55,187 nt of DNA from Terriglobia bacterium (GTDB lineage: Bacteria > Acidobacteriota > Terriglobia > Terriglobales > Acidobacteriaceae), in NCBI GenBank assembly GCA_020073645.1, contig JAIQET010000026.1, forward strand, positions 1 through 55,187. Reading direction: 5' to 3'. Position 1 is the first letter of the stretch; the number at the start of each line of letters is the position of its first letter. The translations under genes and the position numbers were made by a program. Below, piece after piece: positions 9,313 to 17,379 of the stretch. The notes beneath the pieces were generated by a model. That model searched no databases. It was not told the DNA's origin and saw only the letters and a list, made by a program, of their open reading frames with translations.

Positions 9313-10554
9313 GTGACGACCACTACCACTACCGGACCGGCGCGGCCGCCCAAACTCGTCTTCGGTGAGATCATCAGCTTCGCATATGACACCTTCATGT
9401 CCAACAAAGTGCGTTTCGCCCTGACTGCCCTGGGCATGGTGATTGGGACGGCTTCTCTGATCCTGGTGGTCACCATCGGCATGACCGGCAAGCAGTACGT
9501 GCTGAACCTGATTCAGGCCATCGGCGCCAACCTGATTTACGCCGAGTATCAGGGTGGGGCGCGCATCACCAACGTCACGCCCGATCCACTGACCATAGAC
9601 GACGTGCAGGCGGCGTTGCGCGATGTGCCCGGCATTGTCGCGGCTTCTCCGGTAGTCCAGCTGGAAGAACGTGTCCCTGTGGGAAACGGCAAGGAGCGCG
9701 ACGTCCAAATCCTGGGCGCCTATCCCGAGTACCGCATCGTGCGCAACCTGGCGGTGGTCTCGGGAAGATTCTTTGATGCGCAGGACGAGCAGGCCCACAA
9801 CAAAGTTGGGGTCATCACCGAGAAGATGGCGCAAGAGCTCTATGGCTCCCCCGAAGACGCCGTGGGCAATGTCATGAAACTCAGCGGCCTCCCGTTCACC
9901 ATCATCGGGACGTTCAAGGAGCGGGTAGACACCTTCGGCCAGTCGGAAGTCACCAATAACACCATGGTGATCCCCTACACCGTGGCTCGCTATTTCACCG
10001 ACACGCCCACGGTGAAGCAGATTTATTTTTCCATGGCGGATTCTTCCATGGTAGTGGCAGCCACGGACCGGATTAAGAAGGTCATCCAGTCCCGCCACCG
10101 CCCCGAGTCGGTTTACAACGTGACCAACCTGACCCAGTTGGTGGCGGTCGCGGAGAAGGCGGCGAATGCGCTCACCATCGTACTGTTGCTGGTTGCCCTG
10201 GTGGTCCTGCTGGTGAGCGGCATCGGCATCATGAACATCATGCTGGCGACGGTGAGCGCCCGCATCCGCGAGATCGGGATTCGCAAGGCCATTGGCGCCA
10301 CCAACCGCGAAATCCGTTTCCAGTTCCTCTCCGAAGCCATTCTGATTTCGCTGATTGGTGGCCTGGCGGGGATCGTCATCGGCCTGGCGATACCCTTCTC
10401 CGTGCGGTTCCTGACCGAGTACCGTATCCCCATCTCGGGACTCTCCGCAGTGGTGGCGATTCTGGTTTCCTCCCTGGTAGGGATCGTGTTCGGAACGGTT
10501 CCGGCCGCCCGTGCCGCGAAGCTCGATCCGGTGGAATGCCTGCGTTACGAGTGA
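9313..10554 (+). CDS. MacB/FtsX-type ABC transporter permease
   Basis: 413 residues with the standard layout: a first membrane helix (FALTALGMVIGTASLILVV), a ~200-residue periplasmic MacB-PCD domain, then three helices forming the FtsX domain (LLLVALVVLLVSGIGIMNIM, ISLIGGLAGIVIGLAI and a final helix), ending PAARAAKLDPVECLRYE. RIREIGIRKAIGATNREI is the cytoplasmic coupling loop. These permeases work with a MacB-type ATPase and often a periplasmic adaptor; no matching ATPase is in the window. It starts with GTG and has a poor upstream ribosome site. Its 3' end overlaps the convergent glycosyltransferase gene by 10 nt. Confidence 0.92.
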   Translation: MTTTTTTGPARPPKLVFGEIISFAYDTFMSNKVRFALTALGMVIGTASLILVVTIGMTGKQYVLNLIQAIGANLIYAEYQGGARITNVTPDPLTIDDVQAALRDVPGIVAASPVVQLEERVPVGNGKERDVQILGAYPEYRIVRNLAVVSGRFFDAQDEQAHNKVGVITEKMAQELYGSPEDAVGNVMKLSGLPFTIIGTFKERVDTFGQSEVTNNTMVIPYTVARYFTDTPTVKQIYFSMADSSMVVAATDRIKKVIQSRHRPESVYNVTNLTQLVAVAEKAANALTIVLLLVALVVLLVSGIGIMNIMLATVSARIREIGIRKAIGATNREIRFQFLSEAILISLIGGLAGIVIGLAIPFSVRFLTEYRIPISGLSAVVAILVSSLVGIVFGTVPAARAAKLDPVECLRYE

Positions 10555-11846
10555 TCGGCTGCAACCAGTGCGGCAGCCGGCGCTTTTTCATCCTGCGATG
10601 AGGCTCTACGCCGGGTCACCGCATATACCGCAAGCGCGACCATCATGGGGTCGATGGGCCGGCGATAGTAAACCTCCGGACTGGTGATGTAGTAGATGAT
10701 GGGGAAAGAGAAGAGCACGAGAGCATAAAGCATCGCCACGCCGGCGTCTTTTTGAAATGCTCGCCAGAGGCCAACCGCCGCCAGAACCGTAAAGCTGGCG
10801 CAGAACAAAATGTTGGGCGGATCGAGCGGTTCCTCGGCCAGGTAGTCGCGAGCGAAGCTCCAATAGCCAGTCCACAAGAACACGGCCCGGCGGAACGACG
10901 TCCACACATACCACCCCGGGTCCGCGGCAATCGCTTCCACTGCCTGCTGCTTTTTCCTGGCCATGTAGGCCAACTCACCCATCTGCACAAATTCTCTCCA
11001 CTCCGCGTCGTTATGCCAGGGACCGAGTTCATACGTCGCCCAATCCGAAGTGGTGCCCTTGGTGCCCAAGCGCAGCACGAGTCCCATATTGTCTCGGAAA
11101 GGAACGAACTGGTGGAAAGTGCGGTAGTTCCGGATGAACCAGGGCGAGACCACGGCCATGAACGCCAGCGCCGCCACTGCGCTGGGGATGAACCAGCGCT
11201 GCCCGCGCCGGTAGAGGCGATAGCAAATCCACCCTCCCACGAACGGCAGCACGGCCAGCATCGCTGGGCTGGTCAGCGCGGTCCCACCCCAAAGCAGGCC
11301 GAAGCCAACCCAGGCCCAAAGACGCGCTGGCTGCTCGAGCTTCAGCGCCATCAGGAACAGCACGCTAAGCAGGAGAGTAGCCAGCCAGGTTTCCCAGATG
11401 CGCTCCACCGGAAAGTAAATGCCGTAGGGGAAAAATGCCCAGGTCCAGCCGGCCCACTTGGCCACGCGGTCGCCAAAACATCTTCGGGCGAAGAAGAAGA
11501 TAGGCAGGCAGTTCAGCGCCGAAATCAGACTCTGCAGAGAGAGCAGAACGAAGGCGGAAGTCGTGCTGTAGATTCCGAACAGCCTGAAAACGCCCGCTAC
11601 GAAGTAGGGATAAACCGGCGTCATCCACGCGGTCGGCCCCGTATCGGCAAACAGGGGGCTGCTAAAACCCTGGCCGAGTGCAATCGACCGCGCGATTCTC
11701 CCGGTCTCGTAGCCGAACCTCCAGTGGTCGCGTTCCGGATCCAGTTGCTCTGGGTATAAGAAACCCATCACTGCCAGCCGGATCACCAGCGCGGCCAGCA
11801 CCATGAGGATGTAGGGTTTCAGTTTGAGAGTGCCTCGGAGCATCAT
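10545..11846 (-). CDS. GT39/PMT-like membrane glycosyltransferase
   Basis: 433 residues with about ten membrane helices. After helix 1 comes LDPERDHWRFGYETGRIA, an acidic loop where family 39 and ArnT-like enzymes hold their catalytic aspartate, then TAWMTPVYPYFVAGVFRLFG, typical of this superfamily (lipid-phosphate sugar donor, periplasmic transfer). The acceptor is unknown. The ATG at 11846 is doubled by an ATG at 11843. It converges with the ABC permease gene and shares 10 nt with it. Together with the GT2 gene at 6773 it could form a two-step route for adding sugars outside the membrane, which I infer from proximity. Confidence 0.82.
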   Translation of the reverse strand: MMLRGTLKLKPYILMVLAALVIRLAVMGFLYPEQLDPERDHWRFGYETGRIARSIALGQGFSSPLFADTGPTAWMTPVYPYFVAGVFRLFGIYSTTSAFVLLSLQSLISALNCLPIFFFARRCFGDRVAKWAGWTWAFFPYGIYFPVERIWETWLATLLLSVLFLMALKLEQPARLWAWVGFGLLWGGTALTSPAMLAVLPFVGGWICYRLYRRGQRWFIPSAVAALAFMAVVSPWFIRNYRTFHQFVPFRDNMGLVLRLGTKGTTSDWATYELGPWHNDAEWREFVQMGELAYMARKKQQAVEAIAADPGWYVWTSFRRAVFLWTGYWSFARDYLAEEPLDPPNILFCASFTVLAAVGLWRAFQKDAGVAMLYALVLFSFPIIYYITSPEVYYRRPIDPMMVALAVYAVTRRRASSQDEKAPAAALVAADHS

Positions 11847-12092
11847 TCTCGGAGCAACGTTTGCCAGTCAGGCGCTAGAGCTAAGCCGCTAGCCTCTTGG
11901 CTGCTAGCGATCTTCATTCGGCGCTGGGCAGGAGTGACCGACTCAGGATAACCGATTTTAGGCGAAAGGATATGAGTTCGCGAAGCCTGCCGGGTAGAGT
12001 AGCTCCAAACCACAAACAGCCGTCATGGCCGACCTAGTTGGAGGCGGGCAGCTAGCAGCTAGCGGCGGCAGCCAGGAGTTGCCCCCAAAGGA
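11847..12092. other. Intergenic region with GCTAGC-rich repeats
   Basis: About 245 nt without a gene. Several copies of GCTAG/CTAGC occur (around 11872-11908 and again near 12050-12062), so parts of it can pair with each other. I see no ORF, tRNA or clear promoter. Confidence 0.4.
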
Positions 12093-12120
12093 ATAAGCCG
12101 GGCTGGTTGGCCCGGCTTAT
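12093..12120. terminator. Strong hairpin, possible bidirectional terminator
   Basis: Perfect 11-bp stem ATAAGCCGGGC / GCCCGGCTTAT around the 6-nt loop TGGTTG. On the minus strand it lies downstream of the small gene at 12234-12464 and is followed by TTCCTTT; on the plus strand it is followed by CTTTCTT. The weak T tracts make efficiency uncertain, but stem strength and position support a terminator for the small gene. Confidence 0.7.
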
Positions 12121-12233
12121 CTTTCTTGTCACCTTAGGGGAAACAACTTGGTTCTGAAGCCCCCTTAGATCTTGTCCTCCACCTGGGTTTTCAACGGCGG
12201 CGCCAGGGTGGCAGCTTGCGCCGTTTGTCACCG

Positions 12234-12464
12234 CTACATCACTAACGCTAAGGCCTCCAGCTCCTGTTCCAGGACTGGCAAAGCGCAACCGGCCATCTCC
12301 ACCCGGCTGGCAGCATCCATTGCCGCCTGCGGAGACACCCCGTAGCCTCGCCCCATCAGAAATACCTGCAAGAGCTCGGCGGCCTCGCGGGAATCGATCA
12401 ACCCACCTTGGAGCAGATCGTTCCGCAGCGCCGTCAATTCGGTACTGGAAAATCGCTCTTTCAT
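12234..12464 (-). CDS. Small hypothetical protein (76 aa)
   Basis: MKERFSSTELTALRNDLLQG... is a mostly helical acidic protein rich in Ala, Leu and Glu, with one Cys. I recognise no family. It is supported as a gene by a near-perfect Shine-Dalgarno GGAGGTGA about ten bases upstream of the ATG at 12464, a hairpin just before that (CCCTCA...TGAGGG), and a strong terminator-like stem downstream. GTG 12476 and ATG 12473 are in frame but overlap the ribosome site. Its leader is unusually structured. Confidence 0.55.
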   Translation of the reverse strand: MKERFSSTELTALRNDLLQGGLIDSREAAELLQVFLMGRGYGVSPQAAMDAASRVEMAGCALPVLEQELEALALVM

Positions 12465-12529
12465 GGCCGTCATCACCTCCGACCCTCACTGCTCTTGAGG
12501 GGTTAGACTCACTGGGTGCCTTCTTAGTT

Positions 12530-12546
12530 GCATGCAATTTGCATGC
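12530..12546. promoter_or_regulatory. 17-bp palindrome in the leader of the small gene
   Basis: GCATGCAA-T-TTGCATGC is a perfect inverted repeat with a one-base centre. It is itself flanked by CTGGGT (12513-12518) and ACCCAG (12550-12555), so the transcript could form a long stem. It could be an operator or an RNA structure; the sequence alone does not decide. Confidence 0.45.
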
Positions 12547-12625
12547 CGTACCCAGGGCTATCCCTATATACGTTCGGCAGAACCAATTGGTTTCTTTAAA
12601 CCCCTTAGGTACGCGAGCTTGCAGG

Positions 12626-12652
12626 CAGCCCCCCAAGCGTAACCGGGGGCTG
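12626..12652. other. GC-rich hairpin upstream of the small gene
   Basis: CAGCCCCC (12626-12633) pairs with GGGGGCTG (12645-12652) around an 11-nt loop. There is no T tract on either side, so a simple terminator is unlikely. With the nearby self-complementary AACCAATTGGTT (12581-12592) it makes 12.48-12.66 kb a dense set of dyads without an ORF. Confidence 0.4.
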
Positions 12653-12746
12653 GGGTACGACGGAGGGTCTCAAAAGAGTGACACGTTGTGTCGTTGTGGG
12701 ACGTAAACCGCTGTGAAACCCCGGCGGGGGCGTGAAAAGGCCCAAC

Positions 12747-12917
12747 TTAGGACGGATCGGTGACCGCCTCATCAATCAACAGAATGGGGATGTTGTCTCG
12801 CACTGGATAGACCCGATGGCATTCTCCACACTTCAGACTTTCGCCGTTCTCCTTGAGCACCAGCGGCTTCTTGCAGACGGGGCAGACCAGGATGTCGAGC
12901 AGGTCCTTGGGAATCAT
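12747..12917 (-). CDS. YcaR/Trm112-like zinc-ribbon protein (UPF0434)
   Basis: 56 residues: MIPKDLLDILVCPVCKKPL, then LKCGECHRVYPVRDNIPILL. The two Cys pairs (CPVC and CGEC) form the zinc ribbon of the Trm112/UPF0434 family, and the length matches. Trm112 activates methyltransferases in archaea and eukaryotes; the bacterial role is not settled. The ATG at 12917 is the family start. The open frame further upstream (to 13028) runs through AT-rich repeats and is not coding. Confidence 0.88.
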   Translation of the reverse strand: MIPKDLLDILVCPVCKKPLVLKENGESLKCGECHRVYPVRDNIPILLIDEAVTDPS

Positions 12918-12950
12918 GGCAAACAAATTGTACGCCTTTCGAGGAGTTCG

Positions 12951-13040
12951 GGAGTCAATTTGCCAATTTTCGACTACGAATTTCCGGTTGCGGATTGCAG
13001 ACCGTTCTTTGAATTGGCAGATTAGCAATTGAAGATTCGA
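12951..13040. repeat. AT-rich CAATTG/ATTGCC-type intergenic repeat cluster
   Basis: Degenerate short units related to CAATTTGCCAATT, GAATTGGCAG and AGCAATTGAAG, clearly lower in GC than flanking genes. Related clusters lie at 16131-16196, 20104-20176 and 21507-21569, always between genes. Confidence 0.6.
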
Positions 13041-13146
13041 ATCATGACCGGGATGTCCAGTTTTTCTTGCTCAGAGTCACAGCGCTGCCGCCCAGTTTAC
13101 GATAATATTTCCAGCTCGAACCATCCCATCGAGAAGTGAGGGCTTC

Positions 13147-14088
13147 ATGGCTGCCAGAATTCTGGACGGCAACAAGATCGCCGCTGATATCCGAGCGGAA
13201 ATGGCTTCTGAGGTAAAGGCGCTGACGGCTGCGGGGATGCGACCCGGTCTGGCTGTCATTCTGGTGGGCAACAACCCGGCTTCGGAAATTTATGTGCGCG
13301 GCAAGGTCAAGAGCTGCGAGGAACTCGGCATCTACAGCGAGAAGCACACGCCTGCGGACAGTGTTTCCACGGAGGAGTTGCTTGATCTGGTAAACGACCT
13401 GAACCAGCGCGATGAGATTGATGGCATCCTGGTGCAGCTTCCTTTGCCGTCGCAGGTGGACTCTAAGAAGGTCCTGATGGCTGTGGACCCGGCCAAGGAC
13501 GTGGATGGCTTCCATCCGGTGAATGTGGGGTTTCTGTCCACGCAGCGGCCGGGGCTGGTGCCGTGCACCCCGGCAGGAATCATTGAAATTTTGAAGCGCA
13601 GCAACATTCCGATTGCCGGCCAGGAAGCCGTGGTGGTGGGACGCAGCGATATTGTTGGCAAGCCGACGGCGATGCTGCTGATCAACAGCAACGCTACCGT
13701 CACGGTTTGTCACTCCAAGACGCGGGATTTGCCCGGCGTGTGCCGGCGGGCGGACATCCTGGTAGCGGCGATCGGGCGCGCGGGGATGGTCACGCGTGAT
13801 TTCGTCCGGCCGGGCGCGACCGTGATTGACGTGGGCATGAACAAGGTCAGCGACCGCGCCGAGTTCGACAAGTTTTTCAAAGGCAACGAGAAGCGGGAGC
13901 AGGTGTTCGCCTCCAAGGGCTCGACCCTGATTGGCGACGTGCACCCGGAGGTGACGGAGATTGCCGGGGCGATCACGCCCGTTCCCGGCGGCGTGGGGCC
14001 GCTGACCATCGCCATGCTGATGGTGAACACGGTCCGCGCCGCCAAACTGCGGAGAGGGAGCCGCGTGCCCGAACTCGCCAAAGCCTGA
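13147..14088 (+). CDS. folD: Bifunctional methylenetetrahydrofolate dehydrogenase/cyclohydrolase FolD
   Basis: 313 residues, slightly longer than the ~285 usual because of a short insert (~243-257) and a basic tail. FolD interconverts 5,10-methylene-THF, methenyl-THF and 10-formyl-THF in the cytosol, supplying one-carbon units for purines and fMet-tRNA. Visible signatures: YVRGK with catalytic Lys ~53, DGILVQLPLP, KDVDGFHP, the NADP loop VVGRSDIVGKP, VIDVGMN, and PGGVGPLTIAML near the C-terminus. The ATG at 13147 gives the usual MAARILDG start. A large inverted repeat follows the stop. Confidence 0.97.
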   Translation: MAARILDGNKIAADIRAEMASEVKALTAAGMRPGLAVILVGNNPASEIYVRGKVKSCEELGIYSEKHTPADSVSTEELLDLVNDLNQRDEIDGILVQLPLPSQVDSKKVLMAVDPAKDVDGFHPVNVGFLSTQRPGLVPCTPAGIIEILKRSNIPIAGQEAVVVGRSDIVGKPTAMLLINSNATVTVCHSKTRDLPGVCRRADILVAAIGRAGMVTRDFVRPGATVIDVGMNKVSDRAEFDKFFKGNEKREQVFASKGSTLIGDVHPEVTEIAGAITPVPGGVGPLTIAMLMVNTVRAAKLRRGSRVPELAKA

Positions 14089-14093
14089 ACCTC

Positions 14094-14172
14094 TTTCACC
14101 ACGGAGACACGGAGGCACGGAGAAGAAAATCAGAAATTGTGTTCTCCGTGTCTCCGTGTCTCTGTGGTGAAA
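14094..14172. repeat. Inverted repeat of the CACGGAGACACGGAG family
   Basis: The left arm begins TTTCACCACGGAGACACGG and the right arm is nearly its reverse complement, ending CTCTGTGGTGAAA, with about 17 nt between. Arms are ~31 bp with few mismatches. It follows folD and may act as its terminator or be a mobile palindrome. A fragment of the same unit (TTCACCACGGAGACATGGAG) is at about 46640. Confidence 0.75.
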
Positions 14173-14217
14173 TGGTTTTATGCGTTCGATTGGAAATCTG
14201 GGGTCATCGAGGCCCCC

Positions 14218-14859
14218 TTGTTGAAGGTCGGCCTGACTGGCGGGATTGCTTCCGGCAAGTCCGTGGTAGGCGAGATGTTTGTGGCCCTCGGCGCCCATCT
14301 GATTGAAGCCGACGGCATCGCCCACGGATTGCTCCAGCCGGGCGAGGGGGTTTACGACGAAGTCGTCCGCCATTTTGGCGCTGGAATCCTGAACGCCGAC
14401 GGTACGGTCAGCCGTCCCAAGCTGGCGGAAGCCGCGTTCGGATCGCCCGACCGGAACACTCCCTCCCGCGTGGAAGAATTGAACCAGATCGTTCATCCCG
14501 CCGTAGTACAGAGGCAGGAGGAGTGGATGGAGGAGGTGGGCCGTCGCGACCCACATGCCATCGCCATGGTGGAAGCGGCGCTGATCGTTGAAGCCGGCGT
14601 TGCCCGGCGCTTCGATCGGTTGGTGGTCGTGACCTGCCGCCCCGAGCAGCGCATCCAACGCTGGGCGCTCCGCATGAAGGTGGATGAAGAGGCCGCGCGC
14701 CACGAAGTCACTCGGCGCCTCGCGGCCCAACTCCCGGACGAAGAGAAGATCAAAGGCGCGGATTTCGTGATCGAAAATTCCGGTTCGCTGGACGAAACCG
14801 GGAAGCAGGTGCGTGCGGTCTACGAGGACTTGAAGAGGGAAGCGGAGAAAAACCTTTAA
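14218..14859 (+). CDS. coaE: Dephospho-CoA kinase
   Basis: 213 residues. CoaE phosphorylates the ribose 3'-OH of dephospho-CoA, the last step of coenzyme A synthesis. The N-terminus is the P-loop LKVGLTGGIASGKS, followed by GAHLIEADGIAH, ELNQIVHPAV, EAALIVEAG, VVVTCRPEQRIQR (lid) and DFVIENSGSLDET. I chose TTG at 14218: it gives the usual family start, has GAGG 5 bases upstream, and no ATG is available. Longer frames would begin inside the upstream inverted repeat. Confidence 0.95.
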   Translation: MLKVGLTGGIASGKSVVGEMFVALGAHLIEADGIAHGLLQPGEGVYDEVVRHFGAGILNADGTVSRPKLAEAAFGSPDRNTPSRVEELNQIVHPAVVQRQEEWMEEVGRRDPHAIAMVEAALIVEAGVARRFDRLVVVTCRPEQRIQRWALRMKVDEEAARHEVTRRLAAQLPDEEKIKGADFVIENSGSLDETGKQVRAVYEDLKREAEKNL

Positions 14860-14982
14860 CCGCCCTTCGGCTTCGCTCAGGGCAGGTTCCGGTCGCGAAG
14901 AACTGCCGCAAAGGACGCAGAGAAAACTTTCCGATTAAAATCAGTGTAGATCCCTGGAAATCCGTGGCCAAGGTTTTGACCT
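14860..14982. repeat. Dispersed repeat fragments between coaE and htrA
   Basis: Contains GGCTTCGCTCAGGGC and CGCAAAGGACGCAGAG, pieces that look like worn copies of the window's dispersed repeat families. No ORF. Confidence 0.35.
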
Positions 14983-16122
14983 ATGAAACTCCTACGACCC
15001 ATGCTTTTTGCCGTCGCTCTTGCCGGCGCGTTCTTCTACTTCACTACCTATCGCTCGGGCCGCCTGGGACTGGCCAGTTGGCCTAGCCGTCCCGATAAGG
15101 TGGAGATCACCGAGGCGGCGGGCGGGGGACCGCTCGATCAGGAAGAGCAGAACAACATCGCGGTCTATCACAAGAACATCCAGTCGGTGGTGAACATCAC
15201 CTCGCGCGCCATGGCCTTTGATTTCTTTTACGGCCTGGTGCCGCAGGAAGGCCAGGGGTCGGGTTTCATCATCGATAAAGACGGCCACATTCTGACCAAC
15301 TACCACGTGATCGCCGACGCCCGGCAGATCGAAGTCACCCTGCACAACCGCAAGAAATATCGCGCCACCATCGTCGGCACCGACCGGGAGCATGATCTCG
15401 CGGTCGTTCAAATCAAGGCGCCCGACCTTACCCCCATGGTGCTTGGGGACTCGCGCGATCTGCAGGTGGGACAGAAGGTGTACGCCATCGGCAATCCGTT
15501 TGGACTCAGTGGGACGCTGACCAGCGGCATTGTCAGTTCGATTCGCCCGGTGAAGGAGCCCGACGGCATGGTCATTGATGAGGCCATCCAGACCGATGCC
15601 GCCATCAACCCCGGCAACTCCGGTGGGCCGCTGCTCAACTGGCATGGCGAAGTGATCGGCATCAACACCATGATTCTCTCCAGTGTGGGGCAGAGCGCGG
15701 GCATCGGCTTTGCCATTCCCATCAACACGGCGAAAGCGGTGCTGAACGATCTGGTCACGCTGGGCCGGGTACGGCGTCCGGCGATGGGAGTGCGGACCAT
15801 CCCCATTGATCCCGAACTGGCCGACCAGATGGGGCTGCCGGCCGATTATGGATTACTGATTGTGCAGGTGCTGCCGGGCGGAGCCGCTGACCGGGCCGGC
15901 CTGCGCGGAGGCAGCGAGCGCGCGTATCTGGGCAACATCCCAATCATGCTGGGCGGCGACCTGATCGTCGGCATCGACGGCGAAAGAATCGAGACCCAGC
16001 AAGACCTGGCGCAGATGATGAACAATCACCGCGCCGGCGACACCGTGCGCCTCACTATCTACCGCGGCAAGAAAAAGATGGACGTGAACGTGACGTTGGG
16101 CGAGGCGCGGGAGCAGGTGTGA
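14983..16122 (+). CDS. HtrA/DegP-type serine protease with PDZ domain
   Basis: 379 residues. An N-terminal hydrophobic segment (~6-22) acts as signal or anchor, so the protease works in the periplasm. The trypsin-like domain has the full triad: His ~108 (TNYHVI), Asp ~138 (EHDLAVV) and Ser ~213 (GNSGGP). The single C-terminal PDZ domain (~270-375) includes GLLIVQVLPGGAADRAGLRGG and GDLIVGIDGERIETQQDL. One PDZ instead of two is the DegS-like layout. Family members degrade or sense misfolded envelope proteins. Monocistronic by spacing. Confidence 0.93.
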   Translation: MKLLRPMLFAVALAGAFFYFTTYRSGRLGLASWPSRPDKVEITEAAGGGPLDQEEQNNIAVYHKNIQSVVNITSRAMAFDFFYGLVPQEGQGSGFIIDKDGHILTNYHVIADARQIEVTLHNRKKYRATIVGTDREHDLAVVQIKAPDLTPMVLGDSRDLQVGQKVYAIGNPFGLSGTLTSGIVSSIRPVKEPDGMVIDEAIQTDAAINPGNSGGPLLNWHGEVIGINTMILSSVGQSAGIGFAIPINTAKAVLNDLVTLGRVRRPAMGVRTIPIDPELADQMGLPADYGLLIVQVLPGGAADRAGLRGGSERAYLGNIPIMLGGDLIVGIDGERIETQQDLAQMMNNHRAGDTVRLTIYRGKKKMDVNVTLGEAREQV

Positions 16123-16130
16123 GGCCAGAA

Positions 16131-16196
16131 TTGTTGATTGATGATTTTTGATTGAAGCCCCCGCGACATTCGAAGAATCAACAATCAACATTTTTC
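16131..16196. repeat. AT-rich ATTGATTGATG / AATCAACAATCAAC repeat
   Basis: GTTGATTGATGATTTTTGATTG and, downstream, AATCAACAATCAAC can pair as an imperfect hairpin. It belongs with the AT-rich intergenic clusters at 12951, 20104 and 21507 and precedes the YjbR-family gene directly. Confidence 0.5.
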
Positions 16197-16197
16197 C

Positions 16198-16572
16198 ATG
16201 GACGTCGACTCCCTCCGCCGCTACTGTCTTGCCTTCCCCCATGCGACCGAGAACCTGCAGTGGGGCGACGACCTCTGCTTCAAGGTGGGTAGCAAGATTT
16301 TCGCCATACTGGGCTTGGACTCGGCTCCTCAGCGGCTTTGCTTCAAATGCACTCCCGACAAGTTTGCTGAACTGGTGGAGCAGGAGGGGATCATTCCCGC
16401 GCCCTACGTCGGCCGCTACAAATGGGTCTTGCTGGAGCGGCTGGACGTCTTGCGCGATACCGAGTTGGAAGACCTGATCCGCCAGTCGTATGAGATGGTG
16501 GCGGCGAAGAGCAAAGCCTCAACTCGCCCCAAGCGCCGCGCCGTCAAGCCGAAGAAGAAAAGGCGGCGGTAA
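16198..16572 (+). CDS. MmcQ/YjbR family protein with basic tail
   Basis: 124 residues. MDVDSLRRYCLAFPHATENLQWGDDLCFKVGSKIFAIL is the standard start of the MmcQ/YjbR (DUF419) double-wing DNA-binding fold, followed by KCTPDKFAELVEQ, PAPYVGRYKWVLL and DLIRQSYEMVAAK. The last ~22 residues are a Lys/Arg-rich tail (RPKRRAVKPKKKRRR) that could bind nucleic acid. The exact role is unknown. Confidence 0.9.
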   Translation: MDVDSLRRYCLAFPHATENLQWGDDLCFKVGSKIFAILGLDSAPQRLCFKCTPDKFAELVEQEGIIPAPYVGRYKWVLLERLDVLRDTELEDLIRQSYEMVAAKSKASTRPKRRAVKPKKKRRR

Positions 16573-16585
16573 TCCCGCGCGATCT

Positions 16586-17074
16586 TCACAGCGGGTTGTG
16601 GCCGCGAATCTCCGGCGGCGCTCCCAGGTCCATGAATCGCGAATCGCGCGCCTCATCGTGTACGGAGCTCAAGGCCATCGTGACCTCCCGCAGATAGTAC
16701 AAGGTTGCCGCCAGCAGGCAGATCATGGCGACCACAAATACCACCACCGCTGCCATCGCCGCCCCTTGCCAGTAAAGGCCGAAGCCCAAGAGCAGGCAGG
16801 AACTGATGGTCCCGGCAAGCGCAACCAGCGCCAGCAGGAAGCAGCGGCGAATCAGCTCCGCACGCCGCTCAATGGCGCTGATCTGCGCCGTGTAGGCATC
16901 GGCTTCCTGCACGCGTTCATTCCTGGCAGCGTCGTGTTTGGCGTGCACGTATTGCCGCAACCGGCTGACGATGCCCATCAAGCGCACGTTGATGGAAAGG
17001 ACCAGCAAGGCGATGGCAGAAACAAAGAGGGCGGGAGCCAGAAAGGCCTGAAACAGGCGGGTGATGTCATTCAT
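16586..17074 (-). CDS. DUF2721 membrane protein
   Basis: 162 residues. FLAPALFVSAIALLVLSINVRLMGIVSRLRQ matches the DUF2721 N-terminus, with two further hydrophobic helices (~80-100 and ~105-128). Between the first and second helix lies a charged helical loop (RNERVQEADAYTAQISAIERR). Function is unknown. Convergent with the YjbR-family gene with 13 nt between stops. Confidence 0.87.
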   Translation of the reverse strand: MNDITRLFQAFLAPALFVSAIALLVLSINVRLMGIVSRLRQYVHAKHDAARNERVQEADAYTAQISAIERRAELIRRCFLLALVALAGTISSCLLLGFGLYWQGAAMAAVVVFVVAMICLLAATLYYLREVTMALSSVHDEARDSRFMDLGAPPEIRGHNPL

Positions 17075-17379
17075 GACAGAGCCTCCAGCAGCGAGCCGGC
17101 GGAGTGAACGTGCATCGGCTCAAACTGGACCAGACTCCGCCAACTTTGACACTGTAGATTCTATCGCCGTGAAGGTCATACAGGTTGTGCGCGATGCGCC
17201 CTTGTCGCCGGTCAACCAGCACGAAGGTATGGCCGGCGGCCGCTGAGTTGACTCCCGCTCACCCCCTACGCTAGCCTCAGAAGTCTGCCCAAGGCTTGCG
17301 GCCCGAGCCGGACTGCGGAACGCCGAGCGGGGCTCGGTCGGGACGAGACAAGCCCCGTCCTACACATTCCTTGAAGCTC
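17075..17379. other. Intergenic region upstream of ggt
   Basis: About 305 nt without a convincing gene. From ~17340 it contains GGGACGAGACAAGCCCCGTCC, in which GGGACGAG and CCCCGTCC can partly pair and which resembles dispersed repeats elsewhere in the window. I found no strong promoter hexamers. Confidence 0.4.

Noticed and set aside
12913..13028. N-terminal extension of the YcaR-like protein
   Set aside because: The extra residues derive from AT-rich repeat units and the family starts at MIPKDLLD.
13042..14730. 562-codon minus-strand frame opposite folD and coaE
   Set aside because: Both sense genes are certain, and the antisense product has no domain and crosses the inverted repeat.
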